A DNA stretch of 64,000 bases. Source: Betaproteobacteria bacterium (GTDB lineage Bacteria; Pseudomonadota; Gammaproteobacteria; Burkholderiales; Rhodocyclaceae). The position numbers and the translations under genes are program-made. The stretch is taken from NCBI GenBank assembly GCA_020621405.1, contig JAHRYN010000005.1, forward strand, positions 62,001-126,000, given 5' to 3'. Positions 53,086-61,863 of this stretch are shown here, in pieces. Positions within the stretch are counted from its first letter, which is position 1. The number at the start of each line of letters is the position of its first letter. The notes under the pieces were generated by a model. The model searched no databases, was not told where the DNA came from, and saw only the letters and a list, made by a program, of their open reading frames with translations.

Positions 53086-53424
53086 ATGAAGTTTCTGTTG
53101 TCGCTGCTCGCCTGCTGCTGCATGCTCTCGTCCGCCGTGGCACAAACGCCGGCGCAAGCCACTTTCCTCAAGGCGGAGACGCGCCGGGTGGAAGACCAGT
53201 TCGTGCGCCGGGTGATGGACATCACCCGGCTGCCAGAGCGGCAGGTCCGCGCGGCGATGCCGGCGGAAGGCCGCATCACCGATCCGGCGGCGCGCGTCGT
53301 GGCCGCGATCGAACAGCAGCGTGGCCAGCCGCTGACGGACGAACAGAAGCAGGCGATCGCGCAAGCGGACGAAGAACGCCGCAGCGCGCTGGTCGCGGTG
53401 CGGGAGGCGGCGAAGAACCGCTGA
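53086..53424 (+). CDS. Small secreted helical protein, unknown
   Basis: 112 residues from the ATG at 53086 with CCGGAG upstream. Signal peptide 1-19 (SSAVA-QT), then a charged helical domain (VEDQFVRRVMDITRLPERQVRAAMP, LTDEQKQAIAQADEERRSALVAVREAAKNR). No family recognised. Confidence 0.7.
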   Translation: MKFLLSLLACCCMLSSAVAQTPAQATFLKAETRRVEDQFVRRVMDITRLPERQVRAAMPAEGRITDPAARVVAAIEQQRGQPLTDEQKQAIAQADEERRSALVAVREAAKNR

Positions 53425-53461
53425 TCAAATACAGGGCGCAGCAGGTCGGGGAGAGAGCGAT

Positions 53462-54121
53462 ATGGGGTCGAAGGTGTGCGCCATCGTCGGCATGGGAACC
53501 GGGGTGGGCGCGGCAGTCGCGCGGCGCTTCGGTGCCGAGGGCTACTGCGTGGCGATGATTTCGCGCAATGCGGGCAAGCTGGAGCGCTACGAGCACGAAC
53601 TCGCGGCGCGTGGCGTGACTGCCCAGGGTTTCGTGGCCGATGCCGGCAGCGATGAATCCATCGTGTCGGCGATCGAGGTGATGCGGCAGGCCATGCCGCC
53701 GCCCGAGGTCCTGGTGTTCAATGCATCGGTGCCGCGCGAAGGCGCGCCATCGGTACTCGATCCGGAGGCGCTGGCGGCCGATCTGCGCATCGGCGTGCTC
53801 GGCGCGCTGATCGCGGCGCGCGCCGTGCTGCCGGCGATGCGCGCGTCCGGCCAGGGCAGCATCCTGTTCACCGGCGGTGGCCTGGCGATGGAACCGGTCG
53901 CCGCGGCCGCCTCGCTGTCGGTGCAGAAGGCGGCGCTGCGCAATCTGGTGTTCAGCCTGCATCAGGAACTGTCGCCGGCCGGCGTGCATGCGGCCATCGT
54001 GACGATAGCCGGCGTGCTGCGCGAAGGCAGTCTGCTCGATTCGGCCCGGGTCGCCGACGCCTTCTGGACGCTGCATTCGCAGCCGGGCGGACAGTTCGCC
54101 CGGGAAATCGTGCTTTCATGA
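53462..54121 (+). CDS. SDR-fold protein lacking the catalytic Ser and Tyr
   Basis: 219 residues with a Rossmann motif GMGTGVGAAVARRF, so NAD(P) binding is likely. In the active-site region (ILFTGGGLAM...SLSVQKAALRNL) K156 is kept, but the expected Tyr is L152 and the expected Ser is G139. The usual NNAG reads FNAS. Oxidoreductase activity by the normal SDR mechanism is therefore doubtful; a binding or regulatory role is possible. Its stop overlaps the next gene (ATGA). Confidence 0.75.
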   Translation: MGSKVCAIVGMGTGVGAAVARRFGAEGYCVAMISRNAGKLERYEHELAARGVTAQGFVADAGSDESIVSAIEVMRQAMPPPEVLVFNASVPREGAPSVLDPEALAADLRIGVLGALIAARAVLPAMRASGQGSILFTGGGLAMEPVAAAASLSVQKAALRNLVFSLHQELSPAGVHAAIVTIAGVLREGSLLDSARVADAFWTLHSQPGGQFAREIVLS

Positions 54122-54747
54122 TGTACAGCGTACTGGTCGCCAATCCCAAGGGTGGCGCGGGCAAGAGCACGCTGGCCACCAATGTCGCGGCGCATTACGC
54201 GACCCAGGGTGCGCGCGTGATGCTGGGCGACATCGACCGCCAGCAGTCGGCGCGTCACTGGCTGGCGCTGCGTTCTCCGTTGCTCGCCCCGATTTCCGGC
54301 TGGGACATCGAGCCTGACCAGCCGGCGCGTCCGCCACGCGGAACGACGCATGTCGTGCTCGACACGCCGGCCGGCCTGCACGGCAAGCGGCTCGACAGTG
54401 TGCTCAGGATGGTGGATCGCGTACTGGTGCCGGTGCAGCCATCGATCTTCGACATCCTCGCCACCGGCGACTTTCTGCGCGAACTGACGGCGCACAAGCG
54501 CGTGGCGTCGGCACGGGTGCGCATCGGCGTGGTCGGCATGCGGGTGGATCCGCGCACCCGCGCGGCGCATGAACTCGAACGCTTCTGTTCCGGTCTTGAC
54601 CTGCCCGTGCTCGGCTATCTTCGCGATTCGCAGCTCTACGTGCAGACGGCGGCGCACGGCATGAGCATTTTCGACCTGTCGCGCTCGCGCGCCCAGACCG
54701 ACAGGCAACAGTGGCAAACCATCATTGACTGGCTCGATTCCCCATGA
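54118..54747 (+). CDS. ParA/MinD-like ATPase
   Basis: 209 residues beginning MMYSVLVANPKGGAGKST (deviant Walker A), then GDIDRQQSARHW and HVVLDTPAGLHG. It is shorter than standard ParA. Coupled by ATGA overlaps to the SDR-like gene before and the FMN reductase after, forming a three-gene unit. A second ParA-like ATPase lies 2.2 kb upstream on the other strand. The cargo is not apparent. Confidence 0.85.
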   Translation: MMYSVLVANPKGGAGKSTLATNVAAHYATQGARVMLGDIDRQQSARHWLALRSPLLAPISGWDIEPDQPARPPRGTTHVVLDTPAGLHGKRLDSVLRMVDRVLVPVQPSIFDILATGDFLRELTAHKRVASARVRIGVVGMRVDPRTRAAHELERFCSGLDLPVLGYLRDSQLYVQTAAHGMSIFDLSRSRAQTDRQQWQTIIDWLDSP

Positions 54748-55379
54748 ATACTCGCAACAGCAAAAGTCTGGCCGTCGTGCGCAACAGCTCGGAAGAGGAA
54801 GTCCGCAAGGCCCGCATCCTGTGCTTTGCCGGCAGCACGCGCGAAGCGTCATTCAACCGCCGGCTGGCCCAGGCCGCCGCGCGCGCGGTCGAGGAAGCAG
54901 GCGGTGAAGCCACGCTGATGGACCTGCGGGACCACCCGCTGCCGCTGTACGACGGTGATCTGGAGGCATCGGCCGGCCTGCCGCTGGGCGTGCGTCCGCT
55001 GAAGGAACTGTTCAAGTCGCACGACGGCCTGTTCGTCGTGTCGCCCGAGTACAACGGGTCGATGAGCGCGGTACTGAAGAACACGCTGGACTGGGTGTCG
55101 CGTCCCGCCGGTGAAGAAGCGGGCACCGTGCCCTACGCCGGCAAGGTCGCCGCGCTGGCGGCGGCGTCGCCGGGCGCGCTTGGCGGTCTGCGCGGCCTGG
55201 TGCATCTGCGTGCGGTGCTGCAGTCGGTCGGTGCGCTGGTGCTGTCCGAACAGCTGGCGCTTGGCAACGCCGCCACCGCCTTTACCGATGAAGGCCGGCT
55301 GACCGACGAGCGCATGCAGCAAATGCTGGACAAGACAGCTGCGCGGCTGGTCGACGTTGCCTTGCGCCTGCGTGACTGA
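54744..55379 (+). CDS. NADPH-dependent FMN reductase family protein
   Basis: 211 residues with an N-terminal extension of about 20 residues. The flavodoxin-like fold is shown by ILCFAGSTREASFNRRLA, DLRDHPLPLYDGDLE and VVSPEYNGSMSAVLKNTLDWVSRP (FMN-binding PEYNGS). It probably reduces quinones, azo compounds or chromate with NADPH. Last gene of the coupled SDR-ParA-reductase unit. Confidence 0.9.
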   Translation: MNTRNSKSLAVVRNSSEEEVRKARILCFAGSTREASFNRRLAQAAARAVEEAGGEATLMDLRDHPLPLYDGDLEASAGLPLGVRPLKELFKSHDGLFVVSPEYNGSMSAVLKNTLDWVSRPAGEEAGTVPYAGKVAALAAASPGALGGLRGLVHLRAVLQSVGALVLSEQLALGNAATAFTDEGRLTDERMQQMLDKTAARLVDVALRLRD

Positions 55380-55557
55380 GCGGTCCGGTCATCGCCTGTA
55401 GCCGGCTCTGCGGGGCCGGCCTGCCGTTCGATCGCAAGCGGTCGCACGCACGATGGCGACGCGGCATGTGTCCCGACGGACCTGTCCCGCGTCTGCCGAA
55501 GCTGTTCTTGCCGACCTGCATCAACCCTGCAAGCCGGCGTCTGGTGCATGCTTGATC

Positions 55558-57279
55558 ATGGACGTCCAAACCGGCCTGCCACATCTGCAACCCATCCTGC
55601 TGTTCCTGGCCATCGCCGGTCTGGTGATGCCGCTGCTTGCGCGCGCCCGGATCAGTCAGGTGGCCGCCTTCCTGGTCATCGGTGCGCTGGTCGGTCCGCA
55701 CGGGCTCGGCCGGCTGGCGGCAGGGCGGCCGTGGCTGTCGCCGCTGACCATTGCCGACGGTCAGGGCGTGCAGGTGCTGGCCGAACTGGGCGTCGTGTTC
55801 ATGCTGTTCGTGATCGGCCTGGAATTGCCGGCGCCCCAGCTGTGGTCCTTGCGGCGCTGGGTGCTTGGCGTCGGCAGCCTGCAGTGGCTGGGTTGCGGCG
55901 CGCTGATCGGCGGCATCGCGCTCGCCTTCGGCAATGGCCACGAGGCGGCGCTGGTACTTGGCCTCGGTCTTGCGATGTCGTCCACCGCGGTGGTGATGCA
56001 GTTGCTCGCCGAATCAGGCCAGACGCGCTCGACTGTCGGGCGCATGAGTTTTGCCGTGCTGCTGCTGCAGGACCTGGCGGTGGTGCCGCTGCTCATCCTG
56101 CTCGGCCTGCTCGGTGCCGGCGGCAGCACCGACGACGATTTCTTCATGCTGCTGCTGACGGCGCTCGGCAAGGCAGCCGTTGCCGTCGTGCTCATCCTGC
56201 TGCTCGGACGCAATGTCCTGACGCCCCTGTTCCGGCGGGTTTCGGTCACCACGCAGGCCGACAGCTTCATGGCTCTGACGCTGCTGGCCACGCTGGGCGT
56301 GGCTGCGCTGACCGGCGTCGCCGGGCTGTCGATGGCGCTGGGAGCCTTCCTGGCCGGCCTGATGCTGGCGGAAACTGAATACCGGCACGCGGCGTTGCTC
56401 GCCATCGAACCGTTCAAGGGCCTGCTGATGGGTCTGTTCTTCGTGTCGGTCGGCATGAGCCTCGATCCGCTGGACGTGCTCGGGGAAGCCGGCTGGCTGG
56501 TGGCTTCGGTACTCGGTCTGTACGCGATCAAGAGCGCGACCATGTACGGCCTGTTCCGCTGGGCGGGCCTGCCCCGTGGCGACGCTGCGGAAACCGCGCT
56601 GCTGCTCGGTCAGGCCGGAGAATTCGCGCTCATCGTGATCGGCATCGCGATGACCTCGGGCCTGCTGGCGCGTCCGGTCGGCAATTTCATGCTGCTGGTG
56701 ACCACGCTGAGCATGTTCATCACGCCGCTGGCGGCCGGCGCCGGGCGTGCGCTGCGTCGGCACATCGACCGTACCGGCAACGAACTGCCATCGACCGATG
56801 GATTGCCCGACAGCGACGGCGTGGTCATCATTGCCGGCTTCGGCCGGGTCGGCCAGCAGGTGGCGAAACTGCTGGAACGTGCCGACATCCGCTGGCTGGC
56901 CATCGAGCGGCATGTGGCGGCGGTGGCACGGCATCACGCGAACGGCCTGCCGGTCATTGTCGGCGACGCCGGCCGGCCGTCGCTGCTGCATCATCTGGGC
57001 GCCGGGCAGGCGCGGGCCATCGTCGTCACGATGGACGACCCGGCCGGTGCCCGTCACGTCGTGCGCAGCCTGCGTGCGGAATTTCCGTCACTGCCGCTGA
57101 TCGCCCGCGCGCGCGACGGCGCCCACGCGACCGAACTGCTGCAGGCGGGCGCCAGCGAGGTGATACCGGAAGCGCTCGAAGCGGCGCTGCAGATGGGAGC
57201 GCACGTGCTGGCGCGTGTCGGTGTCGACGACGACATCAGCAGCGCCCTGATTGCCGCCGAACGCGTCAGCGCGTCGTGA
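55558..57279 (+). CDS. CPA2 cation:proton antiporter with TrkA-N domain (KefB-like)
   Basis: 573 residues from the ATG at 55558. About twelve membrane helices (1-400) carry the family core (VFMLFVIGLEL, LGLAMSSTAVVMQLL, AGLSMALGAFLAGLMLAETEY, FFVSVGMSLDP). A cytoplasmic TrkA-N/RCK nucleotide-binding domain follows (VVIIAGFGRVGQQVAKLLER). KefB/KefC exchange potassium for protons under electrophile stress. The flavodoxin-like reductase just upstream resembles the KefF-KefC arrangement. Confidence 0.92.
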   Translation: MDVQTGLPHLQPILLFLAIAGLVMPLLARARISQVAAFLVIGALVGPHGLGRLAAGRPWLSPLTIADGQGVQVLAELGVVFMLFVIGLELPAPQLWSLRRWVLGVGSLQWLGCGALIGGIALAFGNGHEAALVLGLGLAMSSTAVVMQLLAESGQTRSTVGRMSFAVLLLQDLAVVPLLILLGLLGAGGSTDDDFFMLLLTALGKAAVAVVLILLLGRNVLTPLFRRVSVTTQADSFMALTLLATLGVAALTGVAGLSMALGAFLAGLMLAETEYRHAALLAIEPFKGLLMGLFFVSVGMSLDPLDVLGEAGWLVASVLGLYAIKSATMYGLFRWAGLPRGDAAETALLLGQAGEFALIVIGIAMTSGLLARPVGNFMLLVTTLSMFITPLAAGAGRALRRHIDRTGNELPSTDGLPDSDGVVIIAGFGRVGQQVAKLLERADIRWLAIERHVAAVARHHANGLPVIVGDAGRPSLLHHLGAGQARAIVVTMDDPAGARHVVRSLRAEFPSLPLIARARDGAHATELLQAGASEVIPEALEAALQMGAHVLARVGVDDDISSALIAAERVSAS

Positions 57280-57306
57280 TCCGCGCAGCGCGCACGTCGC
57301 AGCCGC

Positions 57307-57699
57307 TCAGGGCTTGACGCCCGGCGGCAGCGCGGGTTTTGCCTCGGTGGCCGAAGGCGGCATGTGATCGTGCCCCTCGACGGCCGGATGCTCGTAGCCG
57401 GCATGAACCTTGTGGTGCGAAGGTTCAACGCCCGGCGGCAATGCAGGCTTGTTCTCGGTGGCCAGCGGTGGCGGGTGATCATGGCCTTCGACCGCCGGAT
57501 GTTCGTAGCCGGCGTGTACCTTGTGATCCGCAGGGTGGACGCCGGGTGGCAGTGCCGGCTTGTCGACGATGTTGGCCGGCTTCCTGCCCTGGACCGCGTC
57601 GGCCGGGTGTTCCGAACCGGCGTGGCCGGCAGCGGCATCGGCCCAGGCACCGCCGCTCAGCGCGGCGCCGAGCATGGCGGCGAACAGTATCCTTTTCAT
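57307..57699 (-). CDS. Histidine-rich periplasmic repeat protein
   Basis: 130 residues. A signal peptide (1-20, GGAWA-DA) is followed by two nearly identical 37-residue repeats (47-83 and 84-120) and a partial third (121-130). Each unit reads KPALPPGVxPxxHKVHAGYE then HPAVEGHDHxPPxATE. The mature protein is rich in His, Pro, Asp and Glu and would bind divalent metals, though this is inference. No family recognised. It stands between the antiporter and an alpha/beta hydrolase. Confidence 0.8.
   Translation of the reverse strand: MKRILFAAMLGAALSGGAWADAAAGHAGSEHPADAVQGRKPANIVDKPALPPGVHPADHKVHAGYEHPAVEGHDHPPPLATENKPALPPGVEPSHHKVHAGYEHPAVEGHDHMPPSATEAKPALPPGVKP
57310..57561 (-). repeat. Tandem 111-bp coding repeat
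   Basis: Two full units (57451-57561 and 57340-57450) and a 30-base partial unit (57310-57339), in frame within the histidine-rich gene. Each encodes 37 residues. The near identity between copies points to recent duplication or gene conversion, so copy number may vary between strains. Confidence 0.85.
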
Positions 57700-57824
57700 G
57701 ATGGCTTCCTTCCGGGTGATGTCTGATTGAAATCAGTCTGCGCCTCATGCCGGGCGCTCTTCTTGACTTTCCTCAAGGCGTTGTGCGGTGCAATATCGAC
57801 GCTTGCGGCAAACTGCACGGTGCC

Positions 57825-58634
57825 ATGAACAGTCCTTCCTTGCCTATCGTTTTCCTGCACGCCAACGGCTATCCGGCAGGAGTTTATCGGGCTTTTCTCG
57901 ATGAACTCCAGCGTCGTCATCCGGTACGCGCCATCGATGCGATCGGGGTCGATCCGGCGCATCGTCCGGGACCGGGCTGGCAGCGCATGCTGACCCAGGT
58001 GGTGGCCCATGTCGACGCGCTGCCCGACCCGCGGGTGGCGCTGGTCGGGCATTCGATGGGCGGCTATCTCGCGGCCATGGCCGGGATACGCCTTCCGGAA
58101 CGGGTGGCACAGGTGGTGCTGATCGACTCTCCCGTCGTGCTGGGCTGGCGCGGCGCATTCGTTTCTGCCGCACGCGCGACCGGCATGAGCCGGCGCATCG
58201 GTCCGGCACCGATCGCTGCGCGCCGCCGACAGCACTGGCCGTCGCGCGACGAGGCACGCCGGCATCTCGGTGCCAAGGCTTTCGTGCAGCGCTGGGCACC
58301 CGGGGTACTCGACGACTTCCTGAATGCCGGTTTGCGCGACGATCCGGCCGGCGGCGTCACGCTGACCATCCCGCGCGACACCGAGCGCGACATCTACGCC
58401 ACGCTGGCACACCGCGAGGCGCTGCGGGCGCTGCGCCAGCTGCGCAGGCGCGGTGTGCCGGTCGGTTTCGTCGCCGGCGGCAGGTCCGAGGAAATCCGGC
58501 TGGCCGGACGCGAACAGAACCGCCGGTTCTGGGGCGCCGACCAGGTGGACGTGCCGCAGGCCGGTCACCTGATTCCGCTCGAAGCGCCGGCCGCCTGCGC
58601 GCGGGCGGTCGAACGCCTACTCGGACGCCGCTGA
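57825..58634 (+). CDS. Alpha/beta hydrolase
   Basis: 269 residues from the ATG at 57825 (MNSPSLPIVFLHANGYP). The nucleophile elbow is GHSMGGY, with the oxyanion HANG motif and a C-terminal His in AGHLIPLEAP. Esterase-type activity is likely, substrate unknown. Its 3' end overlaps the convergent TRAP permease gene by 18 bases. Confidence 0.88.
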   Translation: MNSPSLPIVFLHANGYPAGVYRAFLDELQRRHPVRAIDAIGVDPAHRPGPGWQRMLTQVVAHVDALPDPRVALVGHSMGGYLAAMAGIRLPERVAQVVLIDSPVVLGWRGAFVSAARATGMSRRIGPAPIAARRRQHWPSRDEARRHLGAKAFVQRWAPGVLDDFLNAGLRDDPAGGVTLTIPRDTERDIYATLAHREALRALRQLRRRGVPVGFVAGGRSEEIRLAGREQNRRFWGADQVDVPQAGHLIPLEAPAACARAVERLLGRR

Positions 58635-60287
58635 ATCCTGGTCCAGCGCTTCGGCGCGCTCGATGGCGGCTTCCAGCGCGGCATCCGGATGCCCCGCCGG
58701 CAGCTGCGGCCGCCCGGCCGGCCGATCAAAAAGCGCGTCGTCGGCATTGCCGGAACTGCCCACGCCGCGCGCGGCGTGGTCCAGATTGGCGGTGACCAGC
58801 TGCGGTACCGCCAGCACGAGTGCGACCATCGCAAGCTGGATGCCGACAAAGGGCACGGCACCCCAGTAGATGTCGCGTGTCGGCAGGCTTTTCGGCGCCA
58901 CCGAGCGCAGGTAGAACAGCGCGAAGCCGAACGGCGGGTGCATGAACGAGGTCTGCATGTTGACCGCGAGCAGCACGCCGAACCACACCAGATCGATGCC
59001 CAGCTTGTCGGCCACCGGCACCAGCAGCGGCACGATGATGAAGGCCAGTTCGAAGAAGTCGAGGAAGAAGGCCAGCAGGAACACCAGCACCATGGTCGCG
59101 ATCAGGAAGCCGGTGGCGCCGCCGGGCAGCCCGAGCAGCAGATGTTCGACCCACAGGTGGCCGTTGATGCCGTAGAAGGTCAGCGAGAACACGCGCGCGC
59201 CGATCAGGATGAACAGCACGAAGGTGGTCAGCCTGACCGTGCGGTCCAGCGCCTCGACGAGCAGTGGGCGCGACAGCCGGCGCCGGCTCACGCCCATGAC
59301 GAGCGCGCCGGCTGCCCCCATCGCGCCGCCTTCGGTCGGCGTTGCCAGTCCGAGGTAGATGGTGCCCAGCACGAGGAAGATTAGCGCCAGCGGCGGCATC
59401 AGCACGAAGGCGACGCGGCGTGCCAGATCGGGCAGCAGGCCGAGGCCGAGCAGGCGGTCGGCCAGTGCCAGCAGCCAGGCTAAGCCGCCGCCGGCCGTGA
59501 CGGCCAGCAGTGTGCGTGCGTCGAGCGCATAGGACTGCATCGCCGGCAGCTGGCTGACCACGCCACCCGCCAGCATGGCCAGACCGAGCAGCAGCGCGAC
59601 ACCGCGCCGCTCGGCACCGTCGTGATGGTCGGCCTCCGGCAGCACAGGCGCCGCTGCCGGTCTCAGCCATGCCAGCGTGCATACATAGACGAGATAGAGG
59701 CCGGTCAGCACCAGCCCGGGCAGCAGCGCGCCGCGGTACATGTCGCCGACCGGCCGGCCGAGCTGGTCGCCGAGCACGATCAGCACCAGCGAGGGCGGAA
59801 TGATCTGCGCCAGCGTGCCCGAGGCGCAGATGACACCCGCCGCCAGTCGCCGGTCGTAGCCGGCGCGCAGCATGATGGGCAGCGAAATCAGCCCCATCGA
59901 AATGACCGACGCCGCGACCACGCCGGTGGTGGCGGCCAGCATTGCGCCGACCAGCACCACTGCCACGGCCAGCCCGCCGCGCACGGCGCCGAACAGGCGG
60001 CCGATCGTGTCGAGCAGGTCCTCGGCCATGCCGGAACGCTCCAGCACCAGTCCCATGAAAGTGAAGAAGGGGATGGCAAGCAGGGTGTCGTTGCTCATGA
60101 CGCCCCAGACCCGGTCGGGCATGGCCTGCACCAGAGAAGGCGACAGCAGGCCCAGTTCGATGCCGATCAGCCCGAACGCGATGCCGCAGGCGGCCAGCGC
60201 GAAAGCCACCGGCACACCCGACAGCAGGAACAGCACCATGGCGCCGAACATCAGCGGCGCGAGGTTTGCCACCAGCCAGGCACTCAT
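58617..60287 (-). CDS. dctM: TRAP transporter large permease (DctM-like)
   Basis: 556 residues from the ATG at 60287. About twelve membrane helices carry DctM hallmarks (IPFFTFMGLVLERSGMAEDLLDTIGRLFG, GVVAASVISMGLISLPIMLRAGYDRRLAAGVI, LAQIIPPSLVLIVLGDQLG, TPTEGGAMGA, MQTSFMHPPFGFALFYLRS). The length and extra C-terminal tail (about 515-556) suggest the larger FcbT3/TakP-type subfamily. Coupled to the small subunit by ATGA. No substrate-binding DctP gene is adjacent. Confidence 0.93.
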   Translation of the reverse strand: MSAWLVANLAPLMFGAMVLFLLSGVPVAFALAACGIAFGLIGIELGLLSPSLVQAMPDRVWGVMSNDTLLAIPFFTFMGLVLERSGMAEDLLDTIGRLFGAVRGGLAVAVVLVGAMLAATTGVVAASVISMGLISLPIMLRAGYDRRLAAGVICASGTLAQIIPPSLVLIVLGDQLGRPVGDMYRGALLPGLVLTGLYLVYVCTLAWLRPAAAPVLPEADHHDGAERRGVALLLGLAMLAGGVVSQLPAMQSYALDARTLLAVTAGGGLAWLLALADRLLGLGLLPDLARRVAFVLMPPLALIFLVLGTIYLGLATPTEGGAMGAAGALVMGVSRRRLSRPLLVEALDRTVRLTTFVLFILIGARVFSLTFYGINGHLWVEHLLLGLPGGATGFLIATMVLVFLLAFFLDFFELAFIIVPLLVPVADKLGIDLVWFGVLLAVNMQTSFMHPPFGFALFYLRSVAPKSLPTRDIYWGAVPFVGIQLAMVALVLAVPQLVTANLDHAARGVGSSGNADDALFDRPAGRPQLPAGHPDAALEAAIERAEALDQDSAASE

Positions 60288-60790
60288 CGCTGCGGTTCGC
60301 CGAGTTCGGCGATGCGGCGGATCAGCAGTGCGGCGGCCTGGGCGGACAGCAGCGCGAAGCCGGCCGGCACCAGGAAGCGCGCCGGCCACAGCGGCAGTCC
60401 GCCGGCACTGGCAGACACCTCGTGACTGGTCCATGACGCGACGAACCAGGGCCAGGACAGCCACAGCATCAGCAGCGCGACCGGCAGCACCATCAGCACC
60501 AGACCGGCGATGTCGGCCAGCAGCCGGCCGCGCGGGGACAGCCGGGCGGTCAGCAGATCGATGCGCACGTGTTCGTCCAGCCTGAGTACGCGCCCGGCAC
60601 CGAGCAGGAACACAGCCGACACCAGATACCACTGTGCTTCGAGCAACGCATTCGATCCGGAATCGAACTTGCGGGCCACGGCGTTGCCGACCGCCAGCAG
60701 CACCGCCGCCAGCACGGCCCAGGGCAGCAGGCGACCGCAGGCGTCATTGGTCCGGTCAATCAGGTCGGCTACAGGAATCAGTGCGCGCAT
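60284..60790 (-). CDS. dctQ: TRAP transporter small permease (DctQ-like)
   Basis: 168 residues with four hydrophobic helices and the DctQ motif region (NALLEAQWYLVSAVFLLGAGRVLRLDEHVRIDLL). It pairs with DctM. Its start at 60790 is divergent from the phosphatase gene, so the binding protein must be encoded elsewhere. Confidence 0.9.
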   Translation of the reverse strand: MRALIPVADLIDRTNDACGRLLPWAVLAAVLLAVGNAVARKFDSGSNALLEAQWYLVSAVFLLGAGRVLRLDEHVRIDLLTARLSPRGRLLADIAGLVLMVLPVALLMLWLSWPWFVASWTSHEVSASAGGLPLWPARFLVPAGFALLSAQAAALLIRRIAELGEPQR

Positions 60791-60974
60791 GCCGGTGCGT
60801 GGTCGTCAGGTCGAAGGCGCGATGGTAGCCGCTGGCGTGCCGCACGCGGCGATCCGGGCGACGAATTGAATGCCGGATGGCATGCGGGATCGGTGCCGGC
60901 CGGTGTCCGGGAGGTTGCGGCTGCCGTCAGCTGTGGTTTACTTGCACCGGATACTGCATTGCACAAGGATTCTC

Positions 60975-61616
60975 ATGACCGCCACCCGCTTCTGCCTCGT
61001 CCGCCACGGCGAAACCACCTGGAATGTCGACCGGCGCATACAGGGGCAGCAGGACGTCGCGCTGAACGAGCACGGCCTGCTGCAGGCACGCGCCACTGCC
61101 CAGGCGCTGCTGGGCGCGCACATCGACGCGATCTACAGCTCCGACCTCGCGCGTGCCTGGGTCACGGCCGGACGCATTGCGGTGCCGCGCGGCCAGGCAG
61201 TGATGCCCGAGCCGGCGCTGCGCGAGCGTCACTATGGCGCCTTCCAGTGTCTGACCTATGCCGAGGCCGAAGCCCGGCATCCGGCCGAATTTCACCGTTT
61301 CGAGGCACGCGAGGCCGACGCGGCATTTCCGGGCGGCACCGGCGAAAGTCTCGCCGCGCTGGACGCACGGGTCTGGGGGCTGGTCGAGGCGTTGCGCGCG
61401 CGTCATGCCGGCCATACGGTGCTGCTGGTGACGCACGGCGGCGTGCTCGACGTGGTGGTGCGCCGCGTGCGCAAGCTCGGCCTGGCCGGCCGGCGCGATT
61501 TCGAGATATCCAACTGCGCGCTGAACTGGATCGTGCACGACGAAGCTGGCTGGCGTGTCGACAGCTGGGGTGACGTCGCACACCTCGACGCCGCGCTGGA
61601 CGAGCTGCCGGCCTGA
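60975..61616 (+). CDS. Histidine phosphatase family protein (GpmB/CobC-like)
   Basis: 213 residues from the ATG at 60975 with AAGGATT upstream. It has the phosphohistidine motif LVRHGETTWN, SSDLARAWVTA, ERHYG and the second catalytic His in LLVTHGGVLD. It could be a phosphoglycerate mutase-like or alpha-ribazole phosphatase; the sequence alone does not decide. Confidence 0.9.
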   Translation: MTATRFCLVRHGETTWNVDRRIQGQQDVALNEHGLLQARATAQALLGAHIDAIYSSDLARAWVTAGRIAVPRGQAVMPEPALRERHYGAFQCLTYAEAEARHPAEFHRFEAREADAAFPGGTGESLAALDARVWGLVEALRARHAGHTVLLVTHGGVLDVVVRRVRKLGLAGRRDFEISNCALNWIVHDEAGWRVDSWGDVAHLDAALDELPA

Positions 61617-61863
61617 TTCCAGCGTGTCCCCCGGTCGGGGCGTGCCGAGCAGGCATGGACGCGGCCGTAGCCACGCCCGTGCGCACTTCGGGCAATAATC
61701 GCGATGCGCCGGGGCAGGTCTGCGTACGGTGACAGAAAACAAGGAGGATGGCGGACTGGCCTGCAGGAGCCAGCCGACCGGTCCCGGAGGAGGCGTCGGG
61801 GTTCAGCCCTCAGGCCATGTCGAATTTCCGGTGTGCGTCGCGCGCCGGCACGTGGAATGAACC

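Noticed and set aside
57310-57561. CRISPR array
   Set aside because: The tandem repeats are contiguous in-frame coding units without spacers.
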